From JANYCG01 sp031365665 (GTDB lineage Bacteria > Pseudomonadota > Gammaproteobacteria > Burkholderiales > Burkholderiaceae_C): a stretch of DNA of 39,443 bases. Below are positions 7,275 to 15,006 of the stretch, piece after piece. The position numbers and the translations under genes were made by a program. Under the pieces are notes generated by a model, which did not search any database, was not told the DNA's origin, and was given only the letters and a program-made list of their open reading frames with translations. The stretch lies in assembly GCA_031365665.1 (NCBI GenBank), contig JANLYO010000146.1, positions 1-39,443 of the forward strand. Reading direction: 5' to 3'. Within the stretch, counting starts at the first letter, position 1, and each line of letters begins with the position of its first letter.

Positions 7275-8150
7275 ATGTCAGCGCTGTTGACGCCCTCGCG
7301 CATGGGCGCAGCGGCAGGTGTGCGTTTGCCCGCAGACAGCAATGCGCCGCAACCCGATCCTTGCCAAGACGACCAGCCGGGCACTGCGGTGAGTTGCCGC
7401 AACGTTTCGGTGCGGTTTTTCACTGAACGCCGCTCCGTGGTGGCGCTGCACAACCTCAGTGTGGATGTGGCCAAAGGAGAATTCCTCACCTTGCTGGGCC
7501 CTTCAGGCTGCGGCAAATCCACGCTGTTGCGGGTCGTTGCAGATCTGATTTCACCCAGCCAAGGTTCGCTGGACGTATTGGGCGTCAGCCCCTCTGAAGC
7601 CCGTTTGCGCCGCGACATCGGGTTTGTGTTCCAGGACGCGGCTTTGCTGCCCTGGCGCACGGCGCTGCAAAACGTCGAATTGCCGCTGCAAGTGGCACGG
7701 GATCGTGTCAAGAGGGGCAAAAAAGCCAGGGCTACGCCAAACGAATTGCTGGATTTGGTGGGTCTGAAAGGCGTGGAAAACGCCTATCCGCATGAGCTGT
7801 CGGGTGGCATGCGCCAGCGGGTTTCGATTGCGCGGGCCTTGGTGAGCGACCCGCGCGTCTTGTTGACGGACGAACCTTTTGGGGCCTTGGACGAGATTAC
7901 CCGCGACCGCCTGAACGAGGAGCTGCGCAAAGTCTGGAAAGAGCTGGGCATGACGATCATGTTCGTCACGCACAGCATCTACGAAGCCGCGTATCTGGGC
8001 CAGCGTGTGATGATGATGGCGGCCAACCCTGGGCGTGTGCAGGAAATGGTGCCCGTCAAGCTGCCTGAAGACCGCACCCTGGCGGTGCGCGAAACGCCGG
8101 AATTTGTCGCGCTTACCGCGTATTTGCGGCGCGTGTTGGAGGTCTGCTGA
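7275..8150 (+). CDS. ABC transporter ATP-binding protein (SsuB/TauB type)
   Basis: This 291-residue ATPase of a nitrate/sulfonate/taurine-type importer has all catalytic motifs. They are Walker A GPSGCGKST (75-83), Q-loop FQD (about 119-121), signature LSGGMRQR (175-182), Walker B LLTDE (196-200) and the switch His in VTHS (about 233). About 40 unusual residues precede the first strand. An upstream TTG at 7251 would overlap the binding-protein gene; I chose ATG 7275, ten bases after that gene's stop, but the start could lie further inside. It is followed after one base by the permease. Confidence 0.9.
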   Translation: MSALLTPSRMGAAAGVRLPADSNAPQPDPCQDDQPGTAVSCRNVSVRFFTERRSVVALHNLSVDVAKGEFLTLLGPSGCGKSTLLRVVADLISPSQGSLDVLGVSPSEARLRRDIGFVFQDAALLPWRTALQNVELPLQVARDRVKRGKKARATPNELLDLVGLKGVENAYPHELSGGMRQRVSIARALVSDPRVLLTDEPFGALDEITRDRLNEELRKVWKELGMTIMFVTHSIYEAAYLGQRVMMMAANPGRVQEMVPVKLPEDRTLAVRETPEFVALTAYLRRVLEVC

Positions 8151-8151
8151 G

Positions 8152-8979
8152 ATGCCCGCCCCCGATTTGGCCCTCACCGTGGACGACGCTGAAACCCTGG
8201 ACTACAAGGCCAGCCGCCGCCGCGCCTTGTGGCGCCAGCGGGTGATGCCGGGGATCGGCATTGCGGTTTTGTTGTTTGCGTGGTGGGCGGTGGTCACGGG
8301 TTTCAGTGTGCGCCCATTCATTGCGCCTTCGCCCCAGTTGGTGCTGCAAACCCTGTTTGAAAAGCGCCATGTCTTGTTGAGCAACCTGGTGCCTACTGCG
8401 CTGGAAGCCGCTGGCGGATTCTTTCTGGGAAATTTTGTCGCGATCGTGATGGCGACCATCTTTGTGCACAACAAAACCATGAACGATGTCTTTTTCCCGG
8501 TGGCGCTGATGTTCAACTCCATTCCCGTTGTGGCCAAGGCCCCGGTGCTGGTGCTTTTGATGGGCAATGGCGTGGAGCCCAAGATCGCCATTGCCGCACT
8601 GGTGTGTTTTTTCCCGTCTTTGGTGAACATGGTGCGGGGGCTCAATTCACCGAACCCGCAGGCGCTTGAATTGATGCGGGTCTTGTCCGCCAGCAAAACC
8701 GAGGTGTTTTTCAAGCTGCGCCTGTACAGCTCGCTGCCGTATTTGTTTTCGGCGCTGCGTATTTCAGCCTCGATGGCAGTGATTGGCGCGGTGGTGGGCG
8801 AGTGGATTGGCGCCACCGTGGGCATTGGCGCCTTGATCATCCAGGCGACCTTCAACTTCGATTCGGCGCTGTTGTATTCGGCGATTGTGATGAGCGCATC
8901 GCTTTCCGGCAGCTTCTTTTTGATCGTGGCGCTGGTGGAGCGGGCCGTAGTGAAGTGGCAGCCCGATCAAGTGCACTGA
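8152..8979 (+). CDS. ABC transporter permease (SsuC/TauC type)
   Basis: This integral membrane permease of 275 residues belongs to the binding-protein-dependent transport family, with about six hydrophobic helices. The first is IAVLLFAWWAVVTGF at about residues 36-50. The cytoplasmic coupling (EAA-like) loop is seen around ELMRVLSASKTEVFFKLRL (about 173-191), followed by PYLFSALRISASMAVIGAVV. Its ATG lies directly after the ATPase TGA, so translation is likely coupled. A longer in-frame ORF from 8035 is a shadow of the ATPase gene. The stop codon's last base is also the first base of the second 104-nt stem-loop element. Confidence 0.9.
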   Translation: MPAPDLALTVDDAETLDYKASRRRALWRQRVMPGIGIAVLLFAWWAVVTGFSVRPFIAPSPQLVLQTLFEKRHVLLSNLVPTALEAAGGFFLGNFVAIVMATIFVHNKTMNDVFFPVALMFNSIPVVAKAPVLVLLMGNGVEPKIAIAALVCFFPSLVNMVRGLNSPNPQALELMRVLSASKTEVFFKLRLYSSLPYLFSALRISASMAVIGAVVGEWIGATVGIGALIIQATFNFDSALLYSAIVMSASLSGSFFLIVALVERAVVKWQPDQVH

Positions 8980-9082
8980 TTTCTCTTTGAATTCAATGCG
9001 ATATGTCGTTGCCCCTCCTAGCCGATGCTTGCGCACTGTCGTCGTCGGTGCGCCTGATCTCGCATTGAATTGAAAGAGAAAT
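8979..9082 (+). repeat. 104-nt stem-loop element, copy 2
   Basis: The element begins on the A of the permease stop TGA and ends ten bases before the next start, so it fills the whole gap inside an operon. Arms 8979-9001 and 9060-9082 are 23-nt inverted repeats with one mismatch. The 58-nt core (9002-9059) aligns without gaps to the core at 368-425. Inside it, GCGCAC and GTGCGC can pair, and GCCGATG can alternatively pair with CGTCGGT using G-U pairs. In the mRNA it would make a long hairpin between the transporter and enzyme genes, able to attenuate transcription or protect the upstream mRNA. Confidence 0.8.
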
Positions 9083-9092
9083 TGAGGTAACT

Positions 9093-10505
9093 ATGAACAA
9101 TATCGGTGACATGATCCAGCGCCCCGCGCGCGGCGTGCGCGTCGCTGCCAAAGCGGACGTGGTGGTGGTCGGCGGCGGCCCAGCCGGTTTCGCGGCCGCA
9201 CTGGCCGCTGCACGCAATGGCGCAGACACCATCCTGCTGGAGCGCTATACCCATCTGGGTGGCCTGGCCTCCGGCGGCATGGTGCTGGTGCTCGACGACA
9301 TGTGGGACAACCACCTGAACGAAATCTCGGTGCGCGGCGTGTGCATGAGCTTGCTGGAGCGCATGTCGGCGATGGGCCTGGCGCAGTTCCCGCGCCAGGA
9401 TGAATGGGGCCCGGAGCCGGCCAGCATCCGCCGCTGGTCACGCTGGGGCACTTTCGATTTCAATACCACTTACCAGCCCCACCCGATAGTTTTTGCGGCA
9501 GCGTTTGACCCCGATGCCTGGAAACGCGCGTCGCTGGAAATGGTGCAAGAGCACAAGGTCAAACTGCGCCTGCATTCCTGGTTTTCAGAAGCGCTGGTGG
9601 AAGACGGAAAAATCAAAGGCGTGATCTGCGAAAGCAAAGCCGGGCGTGAGGCGATTCTGGGCGACATGGTGATCGACGCCACCGGCGACCTCGACGTGGC
9701 CGCGTCCGCAGGCGCCCCCCACATCGGCGGCAACTACATCATGACCACCGTGTTCCGCCTGGGCGGGGTCGATACCGATGCGGCAGAAGCTTTTGAACAC
9801 CAGGAACCCCAAGCGTTTGCGGCGCTGGACAAACAGATCAAAAAAATCCTCGGCGGCTCTTGGGGCTACTGGTGGCTCAAAACGCCGCTGCCCGGCATCG
9901 TCTGGTGCAACTGTCCGCACATGGCGGGGCTCGATGGCCTGAAAGTCGAAGACCTCACACGCGCCGAAATGCAGGGCCGCAAACACATCCACGCACTGGT
10001 GGATTTTGTGCGCGGCAAACTGCCGGGTTTCGAGAAATGTTACGTCGTGGACGTGGCGCCGCAAACCGGCGTGCGGCAAACCCGCCTGTTGGACGGCGAA
10101 TACGTGTTGACCAAAGAAGACCTGGCGGCCCGCACCCGTTTTGACGACAGCATTGCCCGTGGGCGGGACTACACCATGCCCTACCGCGTGTTGTTGCCCA
10201 AGCTGGTGGACAACCTGCTGGTGGCCGGGCGCCACTATTCCGTCACCTCGCAGGCGCAGAAGATATCGCGTGAAATCCCGCCCTGCATGGCGATGGGCGA
10301 GGCCGCTGGGGTGGCAGCGGCCTTGGCACTCCATGCCAACGTGACCGCGCGCAACGTTGATGTGCGGGCGCTGCAAAAAGCCCTGCGTGCGCAAGGGGCC
10401 GACCCCGGCGACCAAAAGGGGCTGAACCCCGACGTGCCACCGATTGCGCACCCGCTGGGCCCAAGTGTTGCCGCCCACAGTGAAAAAATCATGGAGACTG
10501 CATGA
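9093..10505 (+). CDS. FAD-dependent oxidoreductase
   Basis: This 470-residue flavoprotein has an N-terminal dinucleotide-binding fold, VVVVGGGPAGFAAALAAARN (about residues 23-42), followed by an acidic strand end (LLE) and a FAD-contacting GGLASGGM segment. A late block, NLLVAGRHYSVTSQA (about 373-387) with PPCMAMGEAAGVAAALAL (about 394-411), is the usual C-terminal FAD-binding motif of the 'FAD_oxidored' family. Members oxidise or reduce varied small molecules. The start has GAGG six bases upstream, immediately after the stem-loop element. Its stop overlaps the next gene's ATG. The ferredoxin gene downstream may be its electron partner (inference). Confidence 0.85.
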   Translation: MNNIGDMIQRPARGVRVAAKADVVVVGGGPAGFAAALAAARNGADTILLERYTHLGGLASGGMVLVLDDMWDNHLNEISVRGVCMSLLERMSAMGLAQFPRQDEWGPEPASIRRWSRWGTFDFNTTYQPHPIVFAAAFDPDAWKRASLEMVQEHKVKLRLHSWFSEALVEDGKIKGVICESKAGREAILGDMVIDATGDLDVAASAGAPHIGGNYIMTTVFRLGGVDTDAAEAFEHQEPQAFAALDKQIKKILGGSWGYWWLKTPLPGIVWCNCPHMAGLDGLKVEDLTRAEMQGRKHIHALVDFVRGKLPGFEKCYVVDVAPQTGVRQTRLLDGEYVLTKEDLAARTRFDDSIARGRDYTMPYRVLLPKLVDNLLVAGRHYSVTSQAQKISREIPPCMAMGEAAGVAAALALHANVTARNVDVRALQKALRAQGADPGDQKGLNPDVPPIAHPLGPSVAAHSEKIMETA

Positions 10506-11683
10506 GCCCCCAAGAACTGAATGCTGAAGCGCCGGTAGGCGACCTGCCCCTGAGCGGCATCCGCGTCATCGACTTCACCCAAGTGATGATGGGCCCGGTG
10601 TGCACGCAGATGCTGGCCGACTATGGCGCTGACGTGGTGAAGATCGAACGCAAAGGCGCGGGCGACTTGAGCCGCTCCACCTTCGCACCCGTGGCGGGCG
10701 CCGATAACCCGATCTTTTGCAGCCTGAACCGCAACAAACGCAGTGTGGCGCTGGACTTGCGGGACGCGGGCCATCTGGCAGCAGTCAAGGCGCTGATCGC
10801 CGAGGCCGATGTCGTCGTCAACAACTTCCGCGCCGGTGTGATGGACCGTATGGGCCTGGGGTACGACGACTGCCAAGCCTTGAACCCGCGCGTCATTTAC
10901 GCGGTGGGCACGGGTTTTGGCGAGAGCGGGCCGTATGCGCACAAGGGCGGGCAAGACGTCTTGGCGCAGGCCATGACCGGCGTGATGGCGCGCCGCGCCG
11001 ACGATGCCATCCCTGTCTCGATTTACCCCACCGCGCTGGCCGATTATTCTGCCGGCATGCACATGGTGCAGGGCATTTTGCTCGCGCTTTTGCAGCGCGC
11101 CCGCACCGGTGTGGGGCAAAAAATCAGCGTCTCGCTGTACAACTCGATGTTGTCGATGCAAATGCAGGAAGCGGCGATGATCATGATGAAAGACTCCGAG
11201 GTGAACTGGGCCGCCATGCCGCTTTCGGGCACGTTTGAATGCCAAGATGGCGTGTTGGTGCTGGTGGGTGCCTTCAAAGCCAACCCGCTACAGGATATTT
11301 GCACGGCCTTGGGGCTGCCCGATCTCTCCAAAAACGCCAAATACAGCGACCTCACCCAACAATTCGCCAACAAGGCCGAGCTGCACGGCCTCTTTCGGCA
11401 GAAATTCGCCAGCAACACGCGCGCCCATTGGCTGGCAAAACTCGAGGAGCAGGATTTGCTCTGCGCGCCGGTGCGCGACCTGCGGGAGGCGCTGGTCGAT
11501 CCGCAAACCCTGCACAACCAGATGATCATGAAAGGCGCAGGGGAAGGCCAGGCGCTGAGCTTCATCACCAGCCCGATTCAAATGTCGGGCGCGCCCGTCA
11601 AGCTGCGCCGCGCGCCGCCCCGCCTGGGGCAGCACACCGATGAAGTGCTGGCAAGGCTGGCTGAACCTGCGGGGGCCAAGTGA
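10502..11683 (+). CDS. Class III CoA-transferase (CaiB/BaiF family)
   Basis: This 393-residue enzyme moves CoA between acyl groups and would activate the pathway's acid substrate. Family hallmarks are GIRVIDFTQVMMGPVCTQML (about residues 20-39), LADYGADVVKIE (about 39-50), LNRNKRSVALDLRD near 76-89, and VVNNFRAGVMDRMGLGYD near 105-122. ALADYSAGMHMVQGILLALL (about 178-197) contains the Asp expected to form the acyl-anhydride intermediate. It overlaps the oxidoreductase by ATGA and the hydratase by GTGA, so translation of the three genes is coupled. Substrate specificity cannot be assigned. Confidence 0.92.
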   Translation: MSPQELNAEAPVGDLPLSGIRVIDFTQVMMGPVCTQMLADYGADVVKIERKGAGDLSRSTFAPVAGADNPIFCSLNRNKRSVALDLRDAGHLAAVKALIAEADVVVNNFRAGVMDRMGLGYDDCQALNPRVIYAVGTGFGESGPYAHKGGQDVLAQAMTGVMARRADDAIPVSIYPTALADYSAGMHMVQGILLALLQRARTGVGQKISVSLYNSMLSMQMQEAAMIMMKDSEVNWAAMPLSGTFECQDGVLVLVGAFKANPLQDICTALGLPDLSKNAKYSDLTQQFANKAELHGLFRQKFASNTRAHWLAKLEEQDLLCAPVRDLREALVDPQTLHNQMIMKGAGEGQALSFITSPIQMSGAPVKLRRAPPRLGQHTDEVLARLAEPAGAK

Positions 11684-12465
11684 GCGTAGACCTGCGCGTT
11701 GAAGGGCATGTCGCCGCGGTCACCATCGACCGGCCCGAGGTGATGAACGCCATTGACCTGGCCACCGAGGCGCGCCTGCAAGCCATCTGGAGCGAACTGG
11801 AGGCGAGCCACGACGTGCGTGTGATCGTGCTCACCGGTGCGGGTGACCGTGCCTTTTGCGCGGGCGCTGACATGAAAAGTTCAGGCCAAGACCGACCCGT
11901 GACAGGCCTCGAATACTGGGCCGCGCCGCGCCCTGGCGGCTTTGGCGGCATTGCGCTGCGCGAGACGCTCAACATCCCGGTGATCGCCCGCGTGAATGGT
12001 TTTGCCCTGGGCGGCGGCTTTGAGATGGTGCTGGGCTGCGACATCGTGGTGGCCTGCGAGGCGGCCAGTTTCGGCCTGCCCGAAGCCCTGGTGGGCCGCC
12101 TGCCGCTGGACGGCGGCATGACGCTGTTGCAGCGGCAGATCCCGTTCAGAAAAGCCATGGGCATGATGCTGACCGGCAAACGCATCAAAGCGGCCGAGGC
12201 TTTGGCGATGGGCCTGGTCAACGAGGTAGTGCCGCGCGCGCAGCTGGACGCGGCGGTGCAGCAGTGGATCAACGACATCCTGGCCTGCGCGCCGCTGTCG
12301 CTCAAGGCGATCAAACAAGTGGTTCGTATGACCGGCCATCTCGCCCCCGCGCAGGCGCAGGCCACGCGACTGCCTGCGCTCGTGGCCGCCTTGAATTCGG
12401 CCGATTCGCAGGAGGGCGTGAAGGCCTTCCAGGAAAAACGCAAACCGGTGTGGACTGGCACTTAA
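11680..12465 (+). CDS. Enoyl-CoA hydratase/isomerase family protein
   Basis: This 261-residue crotonase-fold enzyme starts at GTG 11680, overlapping the CoA-transferase stop. The oxyanion-hole segments are FCAGADMK (about residues 61-68) and ALGGGFEMVLGCD (about 109-121), and FGLPEALVGRLPLDGG (about 131-146) carries the second catalytic Glu position. It most resembles the carnitinyl-CoA dehydratase/hydratase branch. With the CoA-transferase and ferredoxin next door, the set recalls the caiB-caiD-fixX logic of carnitine metabolism, but the actual substrate is unknown. The C-terminal helix QEGVKAFQEKRKPVW is standard for the family. Confidence 0.9.
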   Translation: MSVDLRVEGHVAAVTIDRPEVMNAIDLATEARLQAIWSELEASHDVRVIVLTGAGDRAFCAGADMKSSGQDRPVTGLEYWAAPRPGGFGGIALRETLNIPVIARVNGFALGGGFEMVLGCDIVVACEAASFGLPEALVGRLPLDGGMTLLQRQIPFRKAMGMMLTGKRIKAAEALAMGLVNEVVPRAQLDAAVQQWINDILACAPLSLKAIKQVVRMTGHLAPAQAQATRLPALVAALNSADSQEGVKAFQEKRKPVWTGT

Positions 12466-12514
12466 AGCCATGAAAACCGTCCACCCGTGAGCTAGCTGCC
12501 ATGACTTGCCTAAC

Positions 12515-12862
12515 ATGACCTATGTGATCGCTGATGGCTGCATCGACTGCAAAGACGCCACCTGCGTGAGCTGCTGCCCTGTCGATTGCATCTACGAAGG
12601 CCTGCGGACTTATTACATCCAGCCGGATGAGTGCATCAGCTGCGGCATTTGTGTCTCGGTCTGCCCGCCCGAGGCGATCCATGAGGATGAAGAAATCCCG
12701 CCGCACTTGAAACATTTCATCGCCATCAACCGTGAATTTTTTGAACCATCGGTCAGTGGCCTGGGCCGACCGGGCGGCGCAGACGGCGTGGCCAGCCGCC
12801 AGTTTGACCACCCTGCCGTGACGGCGTTTGTGCAGCCCGCGCCGCATGGTGCTGCAAATTAA
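12515..12862 (+). CDS. FdxA-type 7Fe/8Fe ferredoxin
   Basis: This is a 115-residue ferredoxin. The first cluster motif is CIDCKDATCVSCCPVDC (about residues 9-25; C-x7-C-x3-CP) and the second is CISCGICVSVCP (about 40-51). The region around the first motif resembles the 3Fe-4S/4Fe-4S FdxA family. The C-terminal tail after about residue 75 is GC-rich and poorly conserved. I chose ATG 12515 over TTG 12506 because MTYVI is the standard FdxA start. It is the last enzyme gene of the cluster and probably carries electrons to or from the FAD oxidoreductase (inference). Confidence 0.88.
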   Translation: MTYVIADGCIDCKDATCVSCCPVDCIYEGLRTYYIQPDECISCGICVSVCPPEAIHEDEEIPPHLKHFIAINREFFEPSVSGLGRPGGADGVASRQFDHPAVTAFVQPAPHGAAN

Positions 12863-12863
12863 A

Positions 12864-12879
12864 TTAACATGGGTATTAA
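12864..12879. repeat. TTAACA/TATTAA hairpin after the ferredoxin gene
   Basis: TTAACATGGGTATTAA is an inverted repeat with one mismatch, lying two bases after the ferredoxin stop. Similar TTAAC hairpins precede two other CCAC-N17-TGCTAT elements at a similar distance (about 65-72 nt). It may be part of a terminator or of the repeat itself. Confidence 0.4.
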
Positions 12880-12935
12880 CAAACTGTGTTTTCCAAGCCA
12901 AAATCACGAAGCTGAGAGATTTTTTGGCAACTAGT

Positions 12936-12962
12936 CCACATATTATATGGATAGTTTGCTAT
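12936..12962 (+). repeat. AT-rich intergenic repeat, CCAC-N17-TGCTAT (copy A)
   Basis: This 27-mer begins CCACATATTATATGG and ends TTTGCTAT. It aligns without gaps with copy C at 38310; both share TTATATGGAT and TGCTAT. AACTA plus TCCA ahead of it can pair with TGGA plus TAGTT inside it, and a CTAT/ATAG dyad follows. It lies 25 nt before the LysR gene ATG, so it could overlap that gene's promoter. Confidence 0.5.
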
Positions 12963-12987
12963 TAATATTATAGTTACCTAAAACACC

Positions 12988-13899
12988 ATGCACGCGGTTG
13001 TTTTGAAATATTTCCTCGAAGTCGCCCGCTGCGGCTCGATCCGCAAGGCGGCGCAGAACCTGTTTGTCGCCTCCAGCGCGGTGAACCGGCAAATCCTGCG
13101 TCTTGAAGACGAACTGGGCGCGGAGCTGTTTGACCGCGTGCCCACCGGCATCCGCCTGAACGCCGCCGGTGAGCGCCTACAGCAGCACATTCGCGGCACG
13201 CTGCATGATTTCCACCTGATGCGCACCGAGCTGGACGCGATGAAGGGTGAACGCAAAGGGCATGTGTCTGTGGCCGCGATGGACTCTTTGTTGATCGAAT
13301 TCCTGCCCGATGCCGTAGAGAATTTCGCCGAAACCTACCCGGCCGTGACCTACGCGATCACCTCCGCCATGCCCAGCGACGTGCCCGAAAAAGTGGTGAA
13401 CGGCGACAGCGACATTGGCATTTGTTACCTGGGCAAACTGCCGGTGGGCCTCAACGTGGTCGCCCAGGCGGCCTTCCCGCCCGGTGTGGTGATGGCCCCC
13501 AGCCACCCGCTGGCCAAAAAACGCCAAATCAGCTTTGACGACTGCCGCAACCACGCCTTCATCCAAATCAGCCGCCTCTCGCCGATCCACAACGTGGTGG
13601 TGCCGGAATTCTCCCGTTTTTGGGACGATATGAACCCTGCGATTGCCTGCAATTCGACCCCGATGGTCAAGCGCCTGCTGGTCGATGGCAAAGGCATCTC
13701 CTTCTTCTCAAAAATCGGTTTTACCCATGAACTGGCGCGTGGCGAAGTCGTCTGGCGCCCACTGGCCAATGCCAAGATCAACAAAATCGAAGTCGGCATC
13801 TTGACGCCCTCGCATCGCGCGCTCTCCCACGTCACGCAGCAGTTTGTCGAACGCATCACGCTCAGGCTCAAACAGCTTGAGCTGGCGGCGGCAGATTGA
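12988..13899 (+). CDS. LysR-family transcriptional regulator
   Basis: This 303-residue LysR regulator has an N-terminal winged helix-turn-helix (SIRKAAQNLFVASSAVNRQI at about residues 12-31) and an effector domain of two lobes (about 90-290). It sits immediately after the ferredoxin gene on the same strand. It is therefore the likely local regulator of the transporter/CoA-enzyme cluster, although LysR genes more often diverge from their targets. The upstream 125 nt are AT-rich and contain copy A of the CCAC-N17-TGCTAT repeat plus several A/T dyads that could be autoregulatory. The effector is unknown. Confidence 0.9.
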   Translation: MHAVVLKYFLEVARCGSIRKAAQNLFVASSAVNRQILRLEDELGAELFDRVPTGIRLNAAGERLQQHIRGTLHDFHLMRTELDAMKGERKGHVSVAAMDSLLIEFLPDAVENFAETYPAVTYAITSAMPSDVPEKVVNGDSDIGICYLGKLPVGLNVVAQAAFPPGVVMAPSHPLAKKRQISFDDCRNHAFIQISRLSPIHNVVVPEFSRFWDDMNPAIACNSTPMVKRLLVDGKGISFFSKIGFTHELARGEVVWRPLANAKINKIEVGILTPSHRALSHVTQQFVERITLRLKQLELAAAD

Positions 13900-13990
13900 G
13901 CGGTGATTGCGTTGTAAAGGACGGTAATGGCGGCAAACCTGGGCGTGGGGTGCGCCGCTGGCAGCGTCTGCGCCTGTGCCGGAAACCCGG

Positions 13991-14818
13991 TCAATTTCCC
14001 CCAAATTCCTCGCCCAGCGTCTTGGCGCGCGCACCGGCGGCCAGCAGGGCCTGTTCAAACAAGTCTTTGACCTTGTTGTCCTCCATGGAGGTGATCGCGG
14101 CATAGGTCGTGCCGCCCTTGGACGTGACCCGCTGGCGCAGGATTTCAGGCGGCTCGTTGGAGGCGCGGGCCAGTTCGCCTGCACCGATGAAGGTGCTTAC
14201 CGCCAGTTGCAGCGCTTCTGCGCGGGCCAGGCCCATCGTTTCGCCGGCTTTGGCCATGGCTTCGAGAAAATAGAACACGTAAGCCGGGCCAGAGCCAGAG
14301 ATGGCGGTGACGGCATCGAGTTGCGACTCGGCTGACAACCACAGGCATTCGCCGGTGGTGCTGACCACCTGCTCCACCAGGCTTCGGTCGGCGCTGCTCA
14401 CGGCGGCGCGCGGGAAAAGGCCGGTAATGCCTTTGCCGATCAGCGCCGGGGTGTTGGGCATGGCGCGCACGATGCGCTCAGTGCCCAGCCAGCGGGCGAT
14501 GCTGTCGCTCGGAATGCCGGCGGCTACGCTCAAGTGCAGCGCGGCTGGGGTGAAGTCCCTGCTTTGCAAGGCGGCTTCCTTGAAGGTTTGCGGTTTGACC
14601 GCCCACACCACCATGCTGGCGCGTTGCAAAAACGGGCCAGCGGCAGCCTGCGCGGCAATGCCAAAACCGCTGTGCAGCTTCTGCCGCGCCTCGTCAAAAG
14701 GCTCGACGACGTCAATCTGGCCCGCCGTAAAGCCCTGTCGCAGCAGGCCATTGATGATGGCGTTGGCCATATTGCCACCGCCGATAAACGCCAGGTGTTG
14801 GTTCAAATGACTCTCCAT
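13991..14818 (-). CDS. proC: Pyrroline-5-carboxylate reductase ProC
   Basis: This 275-residue enzyme catalyses the last step of proline synthesis, NAD(P)H reduction of 1-pyrroline-5-carboxylate. The N-terminal Rossmann motif FIGGGNMANAIINGLL lies at about residues 11-26. The C-terminal signature near residues 170-185, DAVTAISGSGPAYVFYFLEA, is the P5C-binding and dimer helix region. RQRVTSKGGTTYAAI (about 225-239) is also strongly conserved. I chose ATG 14818 because it precedes the first beta strand closely; an in-frame start at 14890 would add 24 non-conserved residues. It is convergent with the LysR gene and divergent from glpK. Confidence 0.96.
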   Translation of the reverse strand: MESHLNQHLAFIGGGNMANAIINGLLRQGFTAGQIDVVEPFDEARQKLHSGFGIAAQAAAGPFLQRASMVVWAVKPQTFKEAALQSRDFTPAALHLSVAAGIPSDSIARWLGTERIVRAMPNTPALIGKGITGLFPRAAVSSADRSLVEQVVSTTGECLWLSAESQLDAVTAISGSGPAYVFYFLEAMAKAGETMGLARAEALQLAVSTFIGAGELARASNEPPEILRQRVTSKGGTTYAAITSMEDNKVKDLFEQALLAAGARAKTLGEEFGGN

Positions 14819-15006
14819 AATTCTCCAAAGTGAATTGTGGCAGTGTTGCCGCGCTGGTTTTTGACAGGATGGGTGCTTCCAGAAAATCAATTCTCGGAAT
14901 GCAGTACAAGGCGTGCATCACTGGTTCGGCCGCAGCAATACACTAATATTGCGAGGATTTGCAACGCGGCAATGCGCCCGAGCATTGGATTTATGGAACC
15001 CCCCAC

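Noticed and set aside
8035..8151. Upstream extension of the permease ORF
   Set aside because: It overlaps the ATPase in another frame and lacks family similarity; ATG 8152 fits the permease family.
9585..10478. Long minus-strand ORF of 297 residues
   Set aside because: It is antisense to the FAD oxidoreductase gene and has the shadow composition expected from GC-rich codons.
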